Shown here: one piece after another, positions 1 through 6,800 of the stretch
How the letters are laid out: every line of letters begins with the position of its first letter
Position numbering within the stretch: the first letter of the stretch is position 1
NCBI GenBank assembly: GCA_002339265.1
Contig: DDKG01000302.1
Coordinates: forward strand, 1-14,302
Direction: 5' to 3'
DNA length: 14,302 bases
DNA from: Massilia sp. UBA2604
Lineage (GTDB): Bacteria > Pseudomonadota > Gammaproteobacteria > Burkholderiales > Burkholderiaceae_D
Notes under the pieces: model-generated
The model's database searches: none
The model's input: only the letters and a program-made list of their open reading frames with translations
Told to the model about the DNA's origin: nothing
Translations under genes and position numbers: made by a program

Positions 1-247
1 TTGTTGACTCTTTCGAGTCACCCTGCATTGCTGCAGGGGTCGCTCACTCAAAATACTGACCGTTACTCATTGCTGAGCAACGTATTTCTTTTTTGTGAAC
101 ATTTGATAATTTAAGTAATCAACTGAACAAGTCAGCTGGCACCTTCATCAAACGCCCACACTTATCGACTGTTAATTTTTAAAGAACTTTATTCGGTACT
201 GCTTTCTGCGTTTTGCTTCGAAGCGTTGTGTTCGTCAGCAGCAGAGA
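1..247 (-). other. rRNA operon 5' leader (upstream of a 16S gene outside the window)
   Basis: Read on the - strand, this AT-richer stretch looks like the transcribed leader of an rRNA operon whose 16S gene starts just left of the window. It has a boxA-like GTTCTTTAAAAAT (about 175-187). This is followed by a block around 140-166 resembling the E. coli 16S leader segment containing GTGTGGGC. Nearest the 16S side are three compact hairpins at 5-20, 21-38 and 61-82. On this strand their loops are GAAA, GCAA and GCAA, all of the GNRA type. BoxA elements support antitermination of rRNA transcription in known bacteria. The 16S gene itself is not in the window, so the identification rests on the leader motifs and the promoters upstream. 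Confidence 0.8.
175..187 (-). promoter_or_regulatory. boxA-like antitermination element of the rRNA leader
   Basis: The - strand reads GTTCTTTAAAAAT, close to the rRNA boxA core known from E. coli (GCTCTTTAACAAT). It lies about 60 bases downstream of the proximal rrn promoter and just before the GTGTGGGC block, the same order as in E. coli rRNA leaders. Binding by Nus factors is inferred from the family. Confidence 0.6.
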
Positions 248-253
248 GGCGAG

Positions 254-282
254 AGTATGAAGTGTTTCGCGATGCTCGTCAA
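254..282 (-). promoter_or_regulatory. Proximal rRNA promoter (P2)
   Basis: On the - strand there is a -35 TTGACG (277-282), a 17-base spacer and a -10 CATACT (254-259), followed by a CTCGCCTC-type discriminator. Transcription would start near position 247 and run left into the rRNA leader. A TTGACG/CATACT pair with a GC-rich discriminator fits promoters seen before rRNA operons in related bacteria. The -35 matches 5 of 6 and the -10 matches 4 of 6 consensus positions. Confidence 0.65.
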
Positions 283-339
283 CCTCTTTTTTCTCTTCGC
301 TTTCGCTACCGTGAGGCTGCGTTTGCGTTGAGGAGCGAG

Positions 340-368
340 ACTATAGCAAGCCAAAGGCCAGCTTGCAA
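340..368 (-). promoter_or_regulatory. Distal rRNA promoter (P1)
   Basis: On the - strand, TTGCAA (363-368) and TATAGT (340-345) are separated by exactly 17 bases and followed by a GC-rich CTCGCTCC discriminator. GC-rich discriminators are typical of rRNA promoters under stringent control. An AT-rich stretch upstream of the -35 (about 369-390) could act as an UP element. It lies 86 bases upstream of the second promoter, giving the tandem arrangement common for rrn operons. The -35 sequence is a perfect palindrome. Confidence 0.65.
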
Positions 369-389
369 GGTTTACGATTGTGATATCTT
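363..389 (+). promoter_or_regulatory. Weak candidate promoter for cobT
   Basis: The palindromic TTGCAA (363-368) can also be read rightward, followed after 15 bases by TATCTT (384-389, 4 of 6 matches to TATAAT). The spacer is short and the match is poor, so this is only the best candidate seen in the 60 bases before cobT. If used, it would share its -35 with the divergent rRNA promoter P1. Confidence 0.15.
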
Positions 390-428
390 AGCCGCCGCAT
401 TCAGCGACCTTCTCTTACACACCTCTAT

Positions 429-1460
429 ATGATTCCTACAATCGTCCCGACCGCCGACGCCGCCCTCTCCCAGTCCCTGGCGGACGCCATCAACAACAAG
501 ACCAAACCGCTCGGCAGTCTCGGACGACTGGAATCGCTCGCCGCCCAGCTGGGCCTTATCCAGCGCTCGACCAGGGTCAGCATCGATCAGCCCGCGATCC
601 TCGTATTCGCCGCCGACCACGGCGTCGTGGCCGAAGGCATTTCCGCTTTCCCGCAAGACGTCACCTGGCAGATGGTCGAGAACTTCCTGGGCAACGGCGC
701 CGCCATCAATGTGTTCGCGCGCCAGAACGGCTGCGCATTGCATGTGGTCGATGCCGGCGTGAACCACGACTTCGGCGAACGCGCAGGGCTCCTGCACCGC
801 AAGGTCGCCAACGGCACCCGCAACTTCGCGATCGAACCTGCCATGACGGCGCAGGAATGCGCAACCGCCCTCGAACACGGCATGGCCCTGGCGCGCGACC
901 TGCCCGGCACCGTCGTCGGCTTCGGCGAAATGGGCATCGGTAATACCACGTCGGCAGCGGCATTGATGCATAAGCTGACCGGACAACCAGTGCCGCGCTG
1001 CGTCGGCGCCGGCACCGGCTTGAGCCCGGATGGCATCCGCCACAAGGCGGACGTCGTCGTAGCCGCAGTGGCGCGCCATGCCAACGCCGTGCAGCCGCTG
1101 GAAGTGCTGGCCACCTTCGGCGGCTTCGAGGTCGCCATGATGGCCGGCGCCATGCTCAAGGCGGCGGAAATGCGCAAGGTGCTGCTGATCGACGGCTTCA
1201 TCGTGACCAGCGCCCTGCTGGTCGCCGCACGCCTGCAGCCGAACATCCTCGACTACTGCGTGTTCTCGCACTGCTCGGGCGAGCATGGCCACGCCCTGCT
1301 GCTCGAGGAACTCGGCGCCCGTCCGCTGCTCGACCTCGACCTGCGCCTGGGCGAAGGCACCGGCAGCGCGCTCGCCCTGCCGCTGCTGCACGCGGCGGCG
1401 AACTTCCTGAACGAGATGGCCACCTTCGCCTCGGCGCAAGTCAGCGAACGCTCGGCATGA
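429..1460 (+). CDS. cobT: Nicotinate-nucleotide--dimethylbenzimidazole phosphoribosyltransferase CobT
   Basis: This cytoplasmic enzyme moves the phosphoribosyl group from nicotinate mononucleotide to 5,6-dimethylbenzimidazole, giving alpha-ribazole 5'-phosphate for the lower ligand of B12. The 343 residues match the usual family length (about 350). Recognisable family signatures are [12 protein letters not shown] (24-35), [35 protein letters not shown] and LGEGTG. Glu309 in the last motif corresponds to the catalytic glutamate of the Salmonella enzyme. The ATG at 429 gives a family-like N-terminus but has no clear Shine-Dalgarno sequence. The stop overlaps the cobS start (ATGA), so translation is probably coupled. 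No cobalamin riboswitch precedes it; upstream lies the divergent rRNA promoter region. The dimethylbenzimidazole synthase BluB is not encoded in the window. Confidence 0.95.
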   Translation: MIPTIVPTADAALSQSLADAINNKTKPLGSLGRLESLAAQLGLIQRSTRVSIDQPAILVFAADHGVVAEGISAFPQDVTWQMVENFLGNGAAINVFARQNGCALHVVDAGVNHDFGERAGLLHRKVANGTRNFAIEPAMTAQECATALEHGMALARDLPGTVVGFGEMGIGNTTSAAALMHKLTGQPVPRCVGAGTGLSPDGIRHKADVVVAAVARHANAVQPLEVLATFGGFEVAMMAGAMLKAAEMRKVLLIDGFIVTSALLVAARLQPNILDYCVFSHCSGEHGHALLLEELGARPLLDLDLRLGEGTGSALALPLLHAAANFLNEMATFASAQVSERSA

Positions 1461-2239
1461 CGCACCAGGTGCGCCTGTTCTTCATCGCGCTGCAGTTCTT
1501 CACGCGCCTGCCGATTCCGCGCTGGGTCGGCTTCGAGCCGGCGTGGCTGAATCACGCCTCGCGCTACTTCCCCTTGGTGGGCCTCGTGGTCGGCGCCATC
1601 GGCGCGGCTGTCTACCTGGTGGCCGCGCAGTGGCTGCCGGCGCCGGTCGCCGCCGTGCTGTCCACCGCCGCCACCATCTACATCACCGGCGCCTTCCATG
1701 AAGACGGCTTCGCCGACACCTGCGATGGCCTGGGCGGCGGCATGACGAAGGAACGCGCGCTCGAGATCATGAAAGATTCGCGCGTCGGCGCCTATGGCGC
1801 GATCGGCATCGTGTGCATGCTCGGCGCGAAGCTGGTTCTACTTGCCAGCATGCCGCCAGCCAGCGCCATCGGCGCCCTGCTGCTGGCCCACCCGCTCTCG
1901 CGCCTGGCCGCCACGTCCCTGATCTGGCAGATGGACTACGCCCGCGCCGAGGGCAAGGCCAAGCCGCTGGCGGTGCGCATGAGCGACCGCGAATTCGGCA
2001 TCGCCGCGCTCACCGTGCTGCTGCCCGCGCTTGGCCTGCTGGCCTTCGGCCTGCTCGACCTGGCCGCCATCGCCGCCGCCGTGGTCGCGGCCATGCTGGC
2101 CACGCGCTGGCTGGCCCGCAAGTTCACACGCCGGCTTGGCGGCTACACCGGCGACTGCCTCGGCGCCGTGCAGCAACTGGCCGAAGTGGCGATCTATATC
2201 GCGGTGTTGGCCACCCTCGGCCGCGGCGCGCTGGGCTGA
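1457..2239 (+). CDS. cobS: Adenosylcobinamide-GDP ribazoletransferase (cobalamin synthase) CobS
   Basis: This integral membrane enzyme joins AdoCbi-GDP to alpha-ribazole (or its 5'-phosphate), the step that completes the nucleotide loop. The 260 residues fit the family (about 250). The N-terminus carries FFTRLPIP. Residues 80-92 read [13 protein letters not shown], the acidic metal-binding signature, followed by [18 protein letters not shown]. The C-terminal part has [13 protein letters not shown], a second conserved block. Several hydrophobic stretches (about 35-75, 110-150, 175-215 and the C-terminus) are consistent with a multi-pass inner-membrane protein. The ATG sits inside the cobT stop and the stop overlaps the cobC start (TGATG), so cobT-cobS-cobC form one coupled unit. 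No strong ribosome-binding site of its own is visible. Confidence 0.95.
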   Translation: MTHQVRLFFIALQFFTRLPIPRWVGFEPAWLNHASRYFPLVGLVVGAIGAAVYLVAAQWLPAPVAAVLSTAATIYITGAFHEDGFADTCDGLGGGMTKERALEIMKDSRVGAYGAIGIVCMLGAKLVLLASMPPASAIGALLLAHPLSRLAATSLIWQMDYARAEGKAKPLAVRMSDREFGIAALTVLLPALGLLAFGLLDLAAIAAAVVAAMLATRWLARKFTRRLGGYTGDCLGAVQQLAEVAIYIAVLATLGRGALG

Positions 2240-2781
2240 TGCGGCTCTACCTGGTGCGCCATCCACGGCCCGAGGTGCCGGCCGGGCACTGCTACGGCCG
2301 CAGCGACCTGGCTGCGAACGAGGCCGACGTCGAACGGGTACTGGCCGCACTGGCGAGCCTGGATCTGCCCGGGGCGATGCCGGTCTACGCCAGCCCACTC
2401 GCCCGCAGCGCCGTCCTGGCACAGCGGCTCGCGCCGGCGCCGGCATTCGACAAGCGCCTGGCCGAGATGGACTTCGGCGCCTGGGAGATGCGCAGCTGGG
2501 ACGACATCCCGCGCAGCGAGATCGACGCCTGGAGCGCCGACCTCTTGCACTACCGTCCCGGCGGCGGCGAAAGCGTGATGGACGTCGCTGCGCGCGTGGC
2601 CGGTTTCGATGCCGACCTGCGACGCGCAGGCCATACTCAGGCCCTCGTCGTGTGCCATGCGGGCACCATGCGCCTGTTGCATTCGTTGCACCTCGGCGGC
2701 ACGCTGGTGGAGGCCGCGCTGCGTGCGGCGCGAGCGCCACACCGGATTGACTACGGCGAAGTGCTGATGCTGGAAACCTGA
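2239..2781 (+). CDS. cobC: Alpha-ribazole phosphatase, histidine phosphatase family
   Basis: This is predicted to remove the 5'-phosphate from alpha-ribazole phosphate or adenosylcobalamin phosphate. The 180-residue histidine-phosphatase fold has the phospho-acceptor His8 in LVRHP (RHP where many relatives have RHG), a second basic motif in YASPLARS, the acidic EMDFGAWE segment and a C-terminal VCHAG with His140. The fold alone does not fix the substrate; the assignment rests on its place directly after cobT and cobS, with overlapping stop and start codons. The name cobC here follows Salmonella; in Pseudomonas cobC names the threonine-phosphate decarboxylase, which is a separate gene further on. 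The last codons overlap the region where the -35 of the riboswitch promoter should lie. Confidence 0.9.
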   Translation: MRLYLVRHPRPEVPAGHCYGRSDLAANEADVERVLAALASLDLPGAMPVYASPLARSAVLAQRLAPAPAFDKRLAEMDFGAWEMRSWDDIPRSEIDAWSADLLHYRPGGGESVMDVAARVAGFDADLRRAGHTQALVVCHAGTMRLLHSLHLGGTLVEAALRAARAPHRIDYGEVLMLET

Positions 2782-2795
2782 CAACACCTTATAAT
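2768..2795 (+). promoter_or_regulatory. Promoter of the btuB riboswitch transcript
   Basis: A perfect -10 TATAAT lies at 2790-2795, only 8 bases after the cobC stop and just before the riboswitch aptamer. The -35 would fall inside the last cobC codons; the best-placed hexamer (TGCTGG, 2768-2773, 16-base spacer) is a poor match. Transcription would start near 2802, leaving a leader of about 285 nucleotides before btuB. Confidence 0.55.
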
Positions 2796-2802
2796 GAGCG
2801 CG

Positions 2803-3004
2803 TTTTGGTGCTCGCGCCTGCGTTCGCAGTCGCAGTTAAACGGGAAACACGAAGCTTCTTCAGCAAGCCAACGTGTGCTGCCCCCGCAACGGTAAGCAAG
2901 TGTCGCAGGCGTTCTTCGAGCCCTGCGGCGAACCGTCTCCTCATACCACTGTGCGCATGCATGGGAAGGTCGGACGGCCATACTTGTCAGCCCGGATACC
3001 GGCC
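2803..3004 (+). promoter_or_regulatory. Cobalamin riboswitch (B12 element)
   Basis: The conserved blocks of the cobalamin aptamer appear in order: TTTTGGTG at 2803-2810, CGGGAAAC at 2841-2848, GCTGCCCCCGCAACGGTAAG at 2877-2896, ACCACTG with GGGAAGG at 2946-2969, and the B12 box around 2988-3004 (AGCCCGGATACCGGCC). The B12 box departs from the usual GGAGACC by one base (GGATACC). It lies between the TATAAT promoter and btuB. In known systems, binding of adenosylcobalamin or a related corrinoid lowers expression downstream. No hairpin with a T-run is evident between 3005 and 3086, so control may act on translation initiation of btuB, though this is an inference. Confidence 0.93.
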
Positions 3005-3086
3005 AAAAGGTGGCGTCGCCTCGCGCGATGCCGTTCAATCTGGCCTACGGGGACGTCGGCTGGTTGCCCTTTATAAGAAACAGTTC

Positions 3087-4940
3087 ATGAATTTTCCAGT
3101 CACCCGGCAAGCCGCCGCGGTCTCGCTCGCCCTCGCCGTCATGTCGTCCGCCGCATTTGCCGACGCACCCGCACCTGACGCCATCCCCACTGCCGACACC
3201 GTCGTCGTCACCGCGACCCGCACCGCGCAGCGCGCCGCCGACGTCATCGCCGACACCGTCGTCATCGATGCCGAAGAAATCGCGCGCTCCGGCGCCGGTT
3301 CCGTGGCCGACATCCTGCAGCGCCAGCGCGGCATCGAGATCTCGCGTAACGGCCCGGCCGGCGCCAGCACCAGCGTCTTCATCCGCGGCGCCAACGCCAA
3401 CCAGTCCGTGGTCCTGATCGACGGCGTGCGCTTCGGCTCGGCCACCACCGGCAGCGCCAGCTGGAACGCCATTCCGCTGGGCGCCATCGACCGCATCGAG
3501 ATCGTGTACGGCCCGCTGAGTACCCTGTACGGCGCCGACGCCATCGGCGGCGTGATCCAGATCTTCACCCGCAAGGGCGAAGGCGCGCCGGTGGTCACCG
3601 GTTCGGTCGGCGTGGGCAGCAACGCCACGCGCCAGGCTGACGCCGGGATCGACGGCAGCAGCGGCGGCCCGAACGCCATCAGCTACGCCTTCGGCGCCGG
3701 CTACGAGGATTCGGACGGCTTCTCGGCCACCCGCCCGGGCGCCTCGGGCTACAACCCGGACGAAGACGGCTACCGCCGCCGCAACGCCAACGGCCGCGTG
3801 TCGATGGTGCTCGCGCCGGGCCACGAGATCGGCGCCCAGTTCCTGGTCAGCCGCCTGTACAGCCAGTACGACAGCGGCACCGCCAACTACGACGTCCACA
3901 GCGACAACGACCTGAATACCGGCGCGGTCTTCATGCGCAACCAGATCCTGCCCAACTGGACCAGCACGCTGCAATACGCGCGCTCGGAAGACAAGTCGGG
4001 CAGCTTTACCAACGCGACGCCGTCCGGCGCCAGCCAGATCGACACCGAGCAGAACGAGTTCAGCTGGCAGAACGACATCGCCATCGGCCGCGACACCCTG
4101 CAGCTGCTGTACACGCACCGCAAGGAAGAAGTCGACTCGATGGACAAGTCGCGCATCACCAATTCGTACGCCGCGGCCTATTCGGCCAAGCGCGGCCAGC
4201 ACCTGGTCGATGTCAGCGCGCGCCACGACCGCTCGGTCTACGGCAGCAAGAATACCGGCTCTGCCGGCTATGGCTACGACTTCGGCAACGGCCTGCGCGC
4301 CACCGCCGGCGTCGGCACCAGTTTCCGCGCGCCGACTTTCAACGAGCTGTACTTCCCCGGCTACGGCCTGGAAACCAACAAGCCAGAGAAGGGCCGCAAC
4401 CGCGAGGTGGGCCTGCGCTACGACGGCAACGGCTACCAGCTGGACGCGACCTACTTCCACAACCGCCTGACCGACATGATCGTGTCGAGCACCCCGTGCC
4501 CGGATGGCGTCAATCGCAGCTGCGCCTACAATGTCAACGAAGGCAAGCTCGAAGGCTTCTCGCTGGCCGGCAGCGCCAGCGTAATGGGCGTCGACCTGCG
4601 CGCCAGCCTCGATTGGCAGGATCCGCGCGACGAAACCACCGGCAAGCAGCTGGCGCGCCGCGCCAGGAAGCACGCCAACTTCGGCGCCGAATACACGATG
4701 GGCACGCTCAAGGCCGGCGCCGAGCTGACGGTGTCGGGCGAGCGTTTCGACGACGCCGCCAACAACCGTCGCCTCGGCGGCTACGGCTTGCTCAACCTGT
4801 ACACGACCTGGCAGTTCACGCCCGACTGGTCGCTGCTGATGCGCCTCGATAACGTCGCCGACAAGCAGTACGAGATCGCGCGTAACTACGGCACCAGCGG
4901 CCGCACCTGGTTCGCGGCCCTGCGCTACGGCATCCGTTAA
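3087..4940 (+). CDS. btuB: TonB-dependent outer-membrane cobalamin receptor BtuB
   Basis: This outer-membrane receptor binds cobalamin or other corrinoids outside the cell and imports them using TonB energy. With the ATG at 3087 it has 617 residues, close to E. coli BtuB (614). An in-frame TTG at 2805 would add 94 residues, but that stretch is the riboswitch, so it is rejected. Residues 1-25 form a signal peptide (cleavage after AFA). The TonB box is DTVVVTATR (37-45). The plug domain follows (about 50-165, with SVFIRGANANQSVVLIDG and IVYGPLSTLYGADAIGG). The rest is the beta-barrel, with a conserved FRAPTFNELYFPGYG segment. The C-terminus ends in RYGIR instead of the terminal aromatic residue seen in many barrels. 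The ribosome-binding site is weak, which fits riboswitch control. A hairpin follows the stop. Confidence 0.95.
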   Translation: MNFPVTRQAAAVSLALAVMSSAAFADAPAPDAIPTADTVVVTATRTAQRAADVIADTVVIDAEEIARSGAGSVADILQRQRGIEISRNGPAGASTSVFIRGANANQSVVLIDGVRFGSATTGSASWNAIPLGAIDRIEIVYGPLSTLYGADAIGGVIQIFTRKGEGAPVVTGSVGVGSNATRQADAGIDGSSGGPNAISYAFGAGYEDSDGFSATRPGASGYNPDEDGYRRRNANGRVSMVLAPGHEIGAQFLVSRLYSQYDSGTANYDVHSDNDLNTGAVFMRNQILPNWTSTLQYARSEDKSGSFTNATPSGASQIDTEQNEFSWQNDIAIGRDTLQLLYTHRKEEVDSMDKSRITNSYAAAYSAKRGQHLVDVSARHDRSVYGSKNTGSAGYGYDFGNGLRATAGVGTSFRAPTFNELYFPGYGLETNKPEKGRNREVGLRYDGNGYQLDATYFHNRLTDMIVSSTPCPDGVNRSCAYNVNEGKLEGFSLAGSASVMGVDLRASLDWQDPRDETTGKQLARRARKHANFGAEYTMGTLKAGAELTVSGERFDDAANNRRLGGYGLLNLYTTWQFTPDWSLLMRLDNVADKQYEIARNYGTSGRTWFAALRYGIR

Positions 4941-4952
4941 GCTATAACCTCT

Positions 4953-4978
4953 TGTCCGCGGCGGCCACACCGCGGACA
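4953..4978 (+). other. Strong intercistronic hairpin between btuB and btuC
   Basis: TGTCCGCGG (4953-4961) and CCGCGGACA (4970-4978) form a perfect 9-bp stem with an 8-base loop in the only sizeable gap inside the long operon (4941-5001). It is not followed by a T-tract, so it does not look like an ordinary intrinsic terminator. It may stabilise the 3' end of a processed btuB message or cause partial attenuation. Confidence 0.7.
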
Positions 4979-5001
4979 TTCGATCAACCGATAGGGCCAG
5001 C

Positions 5002-6024
5002 ATGCAAGCATCCGTCCCGCCGCTACGCCAGCGCGCCACGCTCATCGTTGGCGCCATGCTGGCGTTTTCCATTGCCACCCTGCTGTTCGCGGGCATGACC
5101 GGATCGATCCGGGTGCCGCTGGACGAGATTCCCGACGCCCTGCGCCAGCTCGCCAGCGGCCAGCCCGATTCCCTTTCCGCCTCGCTGCTCGAGCTGCGCG
5201 CCAGCCGCGCGCTGGTGGCGTTCGCGACTGGCGGCGCGCTGGCCCTGGCCGGCCTGATGATGCAGGCGCTGCTGCGCAATCCGCTGGCTGACCCGTATGT
5301 GCTGGGCGTCTCGTCCGGCGCCTCGGTCGGCGCGCTGCTGGCGCTGCTCCTGTCGGCCTCCATGCTGGTGGTGGATGCGGCCGCGCTGGCGGGCGCCATC
5401 GGCGTCGCCATGCTGCTCTACGTGCTCGCGCGGCGCGGCTTGCGCGGCGACCAGGCGCTTGACTCCGGCGCCTCGATGCTGCTGCTGACCGGCGTGATCG
5501 TCTCAGCGCTGTGCGGCTCGATCGTGACCCTGATGCTGGCGATCGCGCCCGAAGGCCGTTTGCGCAGCATGATCTTCTGGCTGATCGGCGACCTGGCAGG
5601 CGCCCCGCTGCGCCTGGTGCCGTGGCTGGTCCTGGCCGGCTGCCTGATGTTCGCCATGCGCAATGCACGCGCCATGAACATGGTCGCGCTGCACGCCGAG
5701 AATGCGGTAACGCTGGGCGTGCGCGTCGGCGCGCTGCGCAAGGGCCTGTTCTTCGTGTCGGCCCTGCTCACCGCCAGCGCCGTCACCAGCGCCGGCTCGA
5801 TCGGCTTCGTCGGCCTGATCGTGCCGCACGCCTGCCGTTTCGCCATCGGGCCCGACCACCGGGTGCTGATCCCGGCCGTCGCGCTGGCGGGCGGCGCCTT
5901 CCTGGTGCTGTGCGATACCCTGGCGCGCACCATCGTCGCGCCGCAGCAGCTGCCGGTCGGCGCCATCACGGCCATGATCGGCGCGCCGGTCTTTCTCTAC
6001 CAGTTGCACCGGCTGCGCAAATGA
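5002..6024 (+). CDS. btuC: Cobalamin ABC transporter permease BtuC
   Basis: This inner-membrane permease of the FecCD/BtuC family forms, as a dimer, the pathway for corrinoids handed over by BtuF. The 340 residues match the family (about 325-350). The sequence is strongly hydrophobic with about ten predicted membrane segments. Family blocks are visible: GGALALAGLMMQALLRNPLA near residues 75-95, LGVSSGASVGALLALL next to it, then a MIFWLIGDLAG segment, and in the C-terminal half SAGSIGFVGLIVPHACRF, the loop that contacts the ATPase. The ATG at 5002 is preceded by a modest AGGG ribosome-binding site. The stop overlaps the btuD start (ATGA). With btuD next to it and btuF further along the same run, the importer is complete. 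A siderophore permease would be the alternative from sequence alone, but context favours B12. Confidence 0.93.
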   Translation: MQASVPPLRQRATLIVGAMLAFSIATLLFAGMTGSIRVPLDEIPDALRQLASGQPDSLSASLLELRASRALVAFATGGALALAGLMMQALLRNPLADPYVLGVSSGASVGALLALLLSASMLVVDAAALAGAIGVAMLLYVLARRGLRGDQALDSGASMLLLTGVIVSALCGSIVTLMLAIAPEGRLRSMIFWLIGDLAGAPLRLVPWLVLAGCLMFAMRNARAMNMVALHAENAVTLGVRVGALRKGLFFVSALLTASAVTSAGSIGFVGLIVPHACRFAIGPDHRVLIPAVALAGGAFLVLCDTLARTIVAPQQLPVGAITAMIGAPVFLYQLHRLRK

Positions 6025-6800
6025 AGATGATCTCCACCCACGATCTGCTATTGTCCATCGGCCAGCGCACCCTGGTGCAGGGCCTGGACTGGACCGCGCG
6101 CGCCGGCGAATGCTGGAGCATCATCGGCCGCAACGGCGCCGGCAAGAGCACCTTGCTGCGCACCCTGGCCGGCCTGCAGCCGCCGAATGCAGGATCGGTC
6201 CAGGTGAACGGCCGCGCCCTGGCCGACTGGCCACTGACCGAGCTGGCGCGCGAGCGTGCCTTCCTGGCCCAGTCGCGCCACGACGCTTTCGCCTATACCG
6301 TGCTGGAAAGCGTGCTGTCGGCGCGCCATCCCTACCACGCCAACCGTTACTGGGAAGGCAGCGACGACCACCAGGCCGCACTGCAGGCCCTGGCGTCGAT
6401 GGAAGTGGACGACCTGGCCGCGCGCGACGTGCGCACCCTTTCCGGCGGCGAGCGCCAGCGCGTGGCGATCGCCGCCCTGCTGGCGCAGCAGACGCCGCTG
6501 CTGCTGCTTGACGAGCCGGCCAATGCGCTCGACCTGGCGCACCAGGTGAGCGTGATGGGCCTGCTGGCGCGCCTGTGCCGCGAGCAGAATCGGACCGTGG
6601 TCATGATCGGCCACGACCTGAACCTGGCGGCGCGCATCTCTACTCATGCGCTGCTGCTGATGGGCGACGGCCGCTGGACGGCCGGCGCCAACGACCAGAT
6701 CATGCGCCCGGCGCTGCTGGGCGACTACCTCGGCCACCCGATCGACATGATCGAACACGAAGGCCGCCGCATCTTCATCCCCAAGGAGGGCACCGCATGA
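6021..6800 (+). CDS. btuD: Cobalamin ABC transporter ATP-binding protein BtuD
   Basis: This cytoplasmic ATPase powers the BtuC channel. The 259 residues contain all ABC ATPase motifs in order: Walker A GRNGAGKST (36-44), the signature LSGGERQRV (140-148), Walker B LLLLDEP with catalytic Glu165, the D-loop NALD and the switch histidine in MIGHD. The domain belongs to the iron-siderophore/B12 importer subgroup. The chosen ATG at 6021 overlaps the btuC stop; a second ATG two codons later (6027) is possible and would change little. The stop overlaps the cobO start (ATGA). There is no clear ribosome-binding site in front, suggesting coupling to btuC translation. Confidence 0.93.
   Translation: MKMISTHDLLLSIGQRTLVQGLDWTARAGECWSIIGRNGAGKSTLLRTLAGLQPPNAGSVQVNGRALADWPLTELARERAFLAQSRHDAFAYTVLESVLSARHPYHANRYWEGSDDHQAALQALASMEVDDLAARDVRTLSGGERQRVAIAALLAQQTPLLLLDEPANALDLAHQVSVMGLLARLCREQNRTVVMIGHDLNLAARISTHALLLMGDGRWTAGANDQIMRPALLGDYLGHPIDMIEHEGRRIFIPKEGTA

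Noticed and set aside
226..432. Short + strand open frame of 68 codons before cobT
   Set aside because: It covers the two rRNA promoters on the other strand, has no ribosome-binding site or recognisable motif, and ends inside the start of cobT.
372..1439. Long - strand open frame opposite cobT
   Set aside because: Antisense to the clear CobT sequence and without recognisable motifs; a product of codon bias. Similar frames opposite cobS/cobC, btuD, cobB, cobD and cobQ were dismissed for the same reason.
2805..3086. An upstream extension of btuB from a TTG codon at 2805
   Set aside because: The added 94 residues are the translation of the riboswitch; the ATG at 3087 gives a proper signal peptide and normal BtuB length.
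4943..4948. TATAAC after the btuB stop as a promoter for btuC
   Set aside because: No -35-like hexamer is found at a suitable distance, so the match is probably chance.
3045..5411. A 788-codon open frame on the - strand across btuB and btuC
   Set aside because: It is antisense to two well-supported genes, is made of low-complexity Ala/Val/Gly/Arg-rich sequence typical of GC-rich shadow frames, and shows no domain or start-site support.
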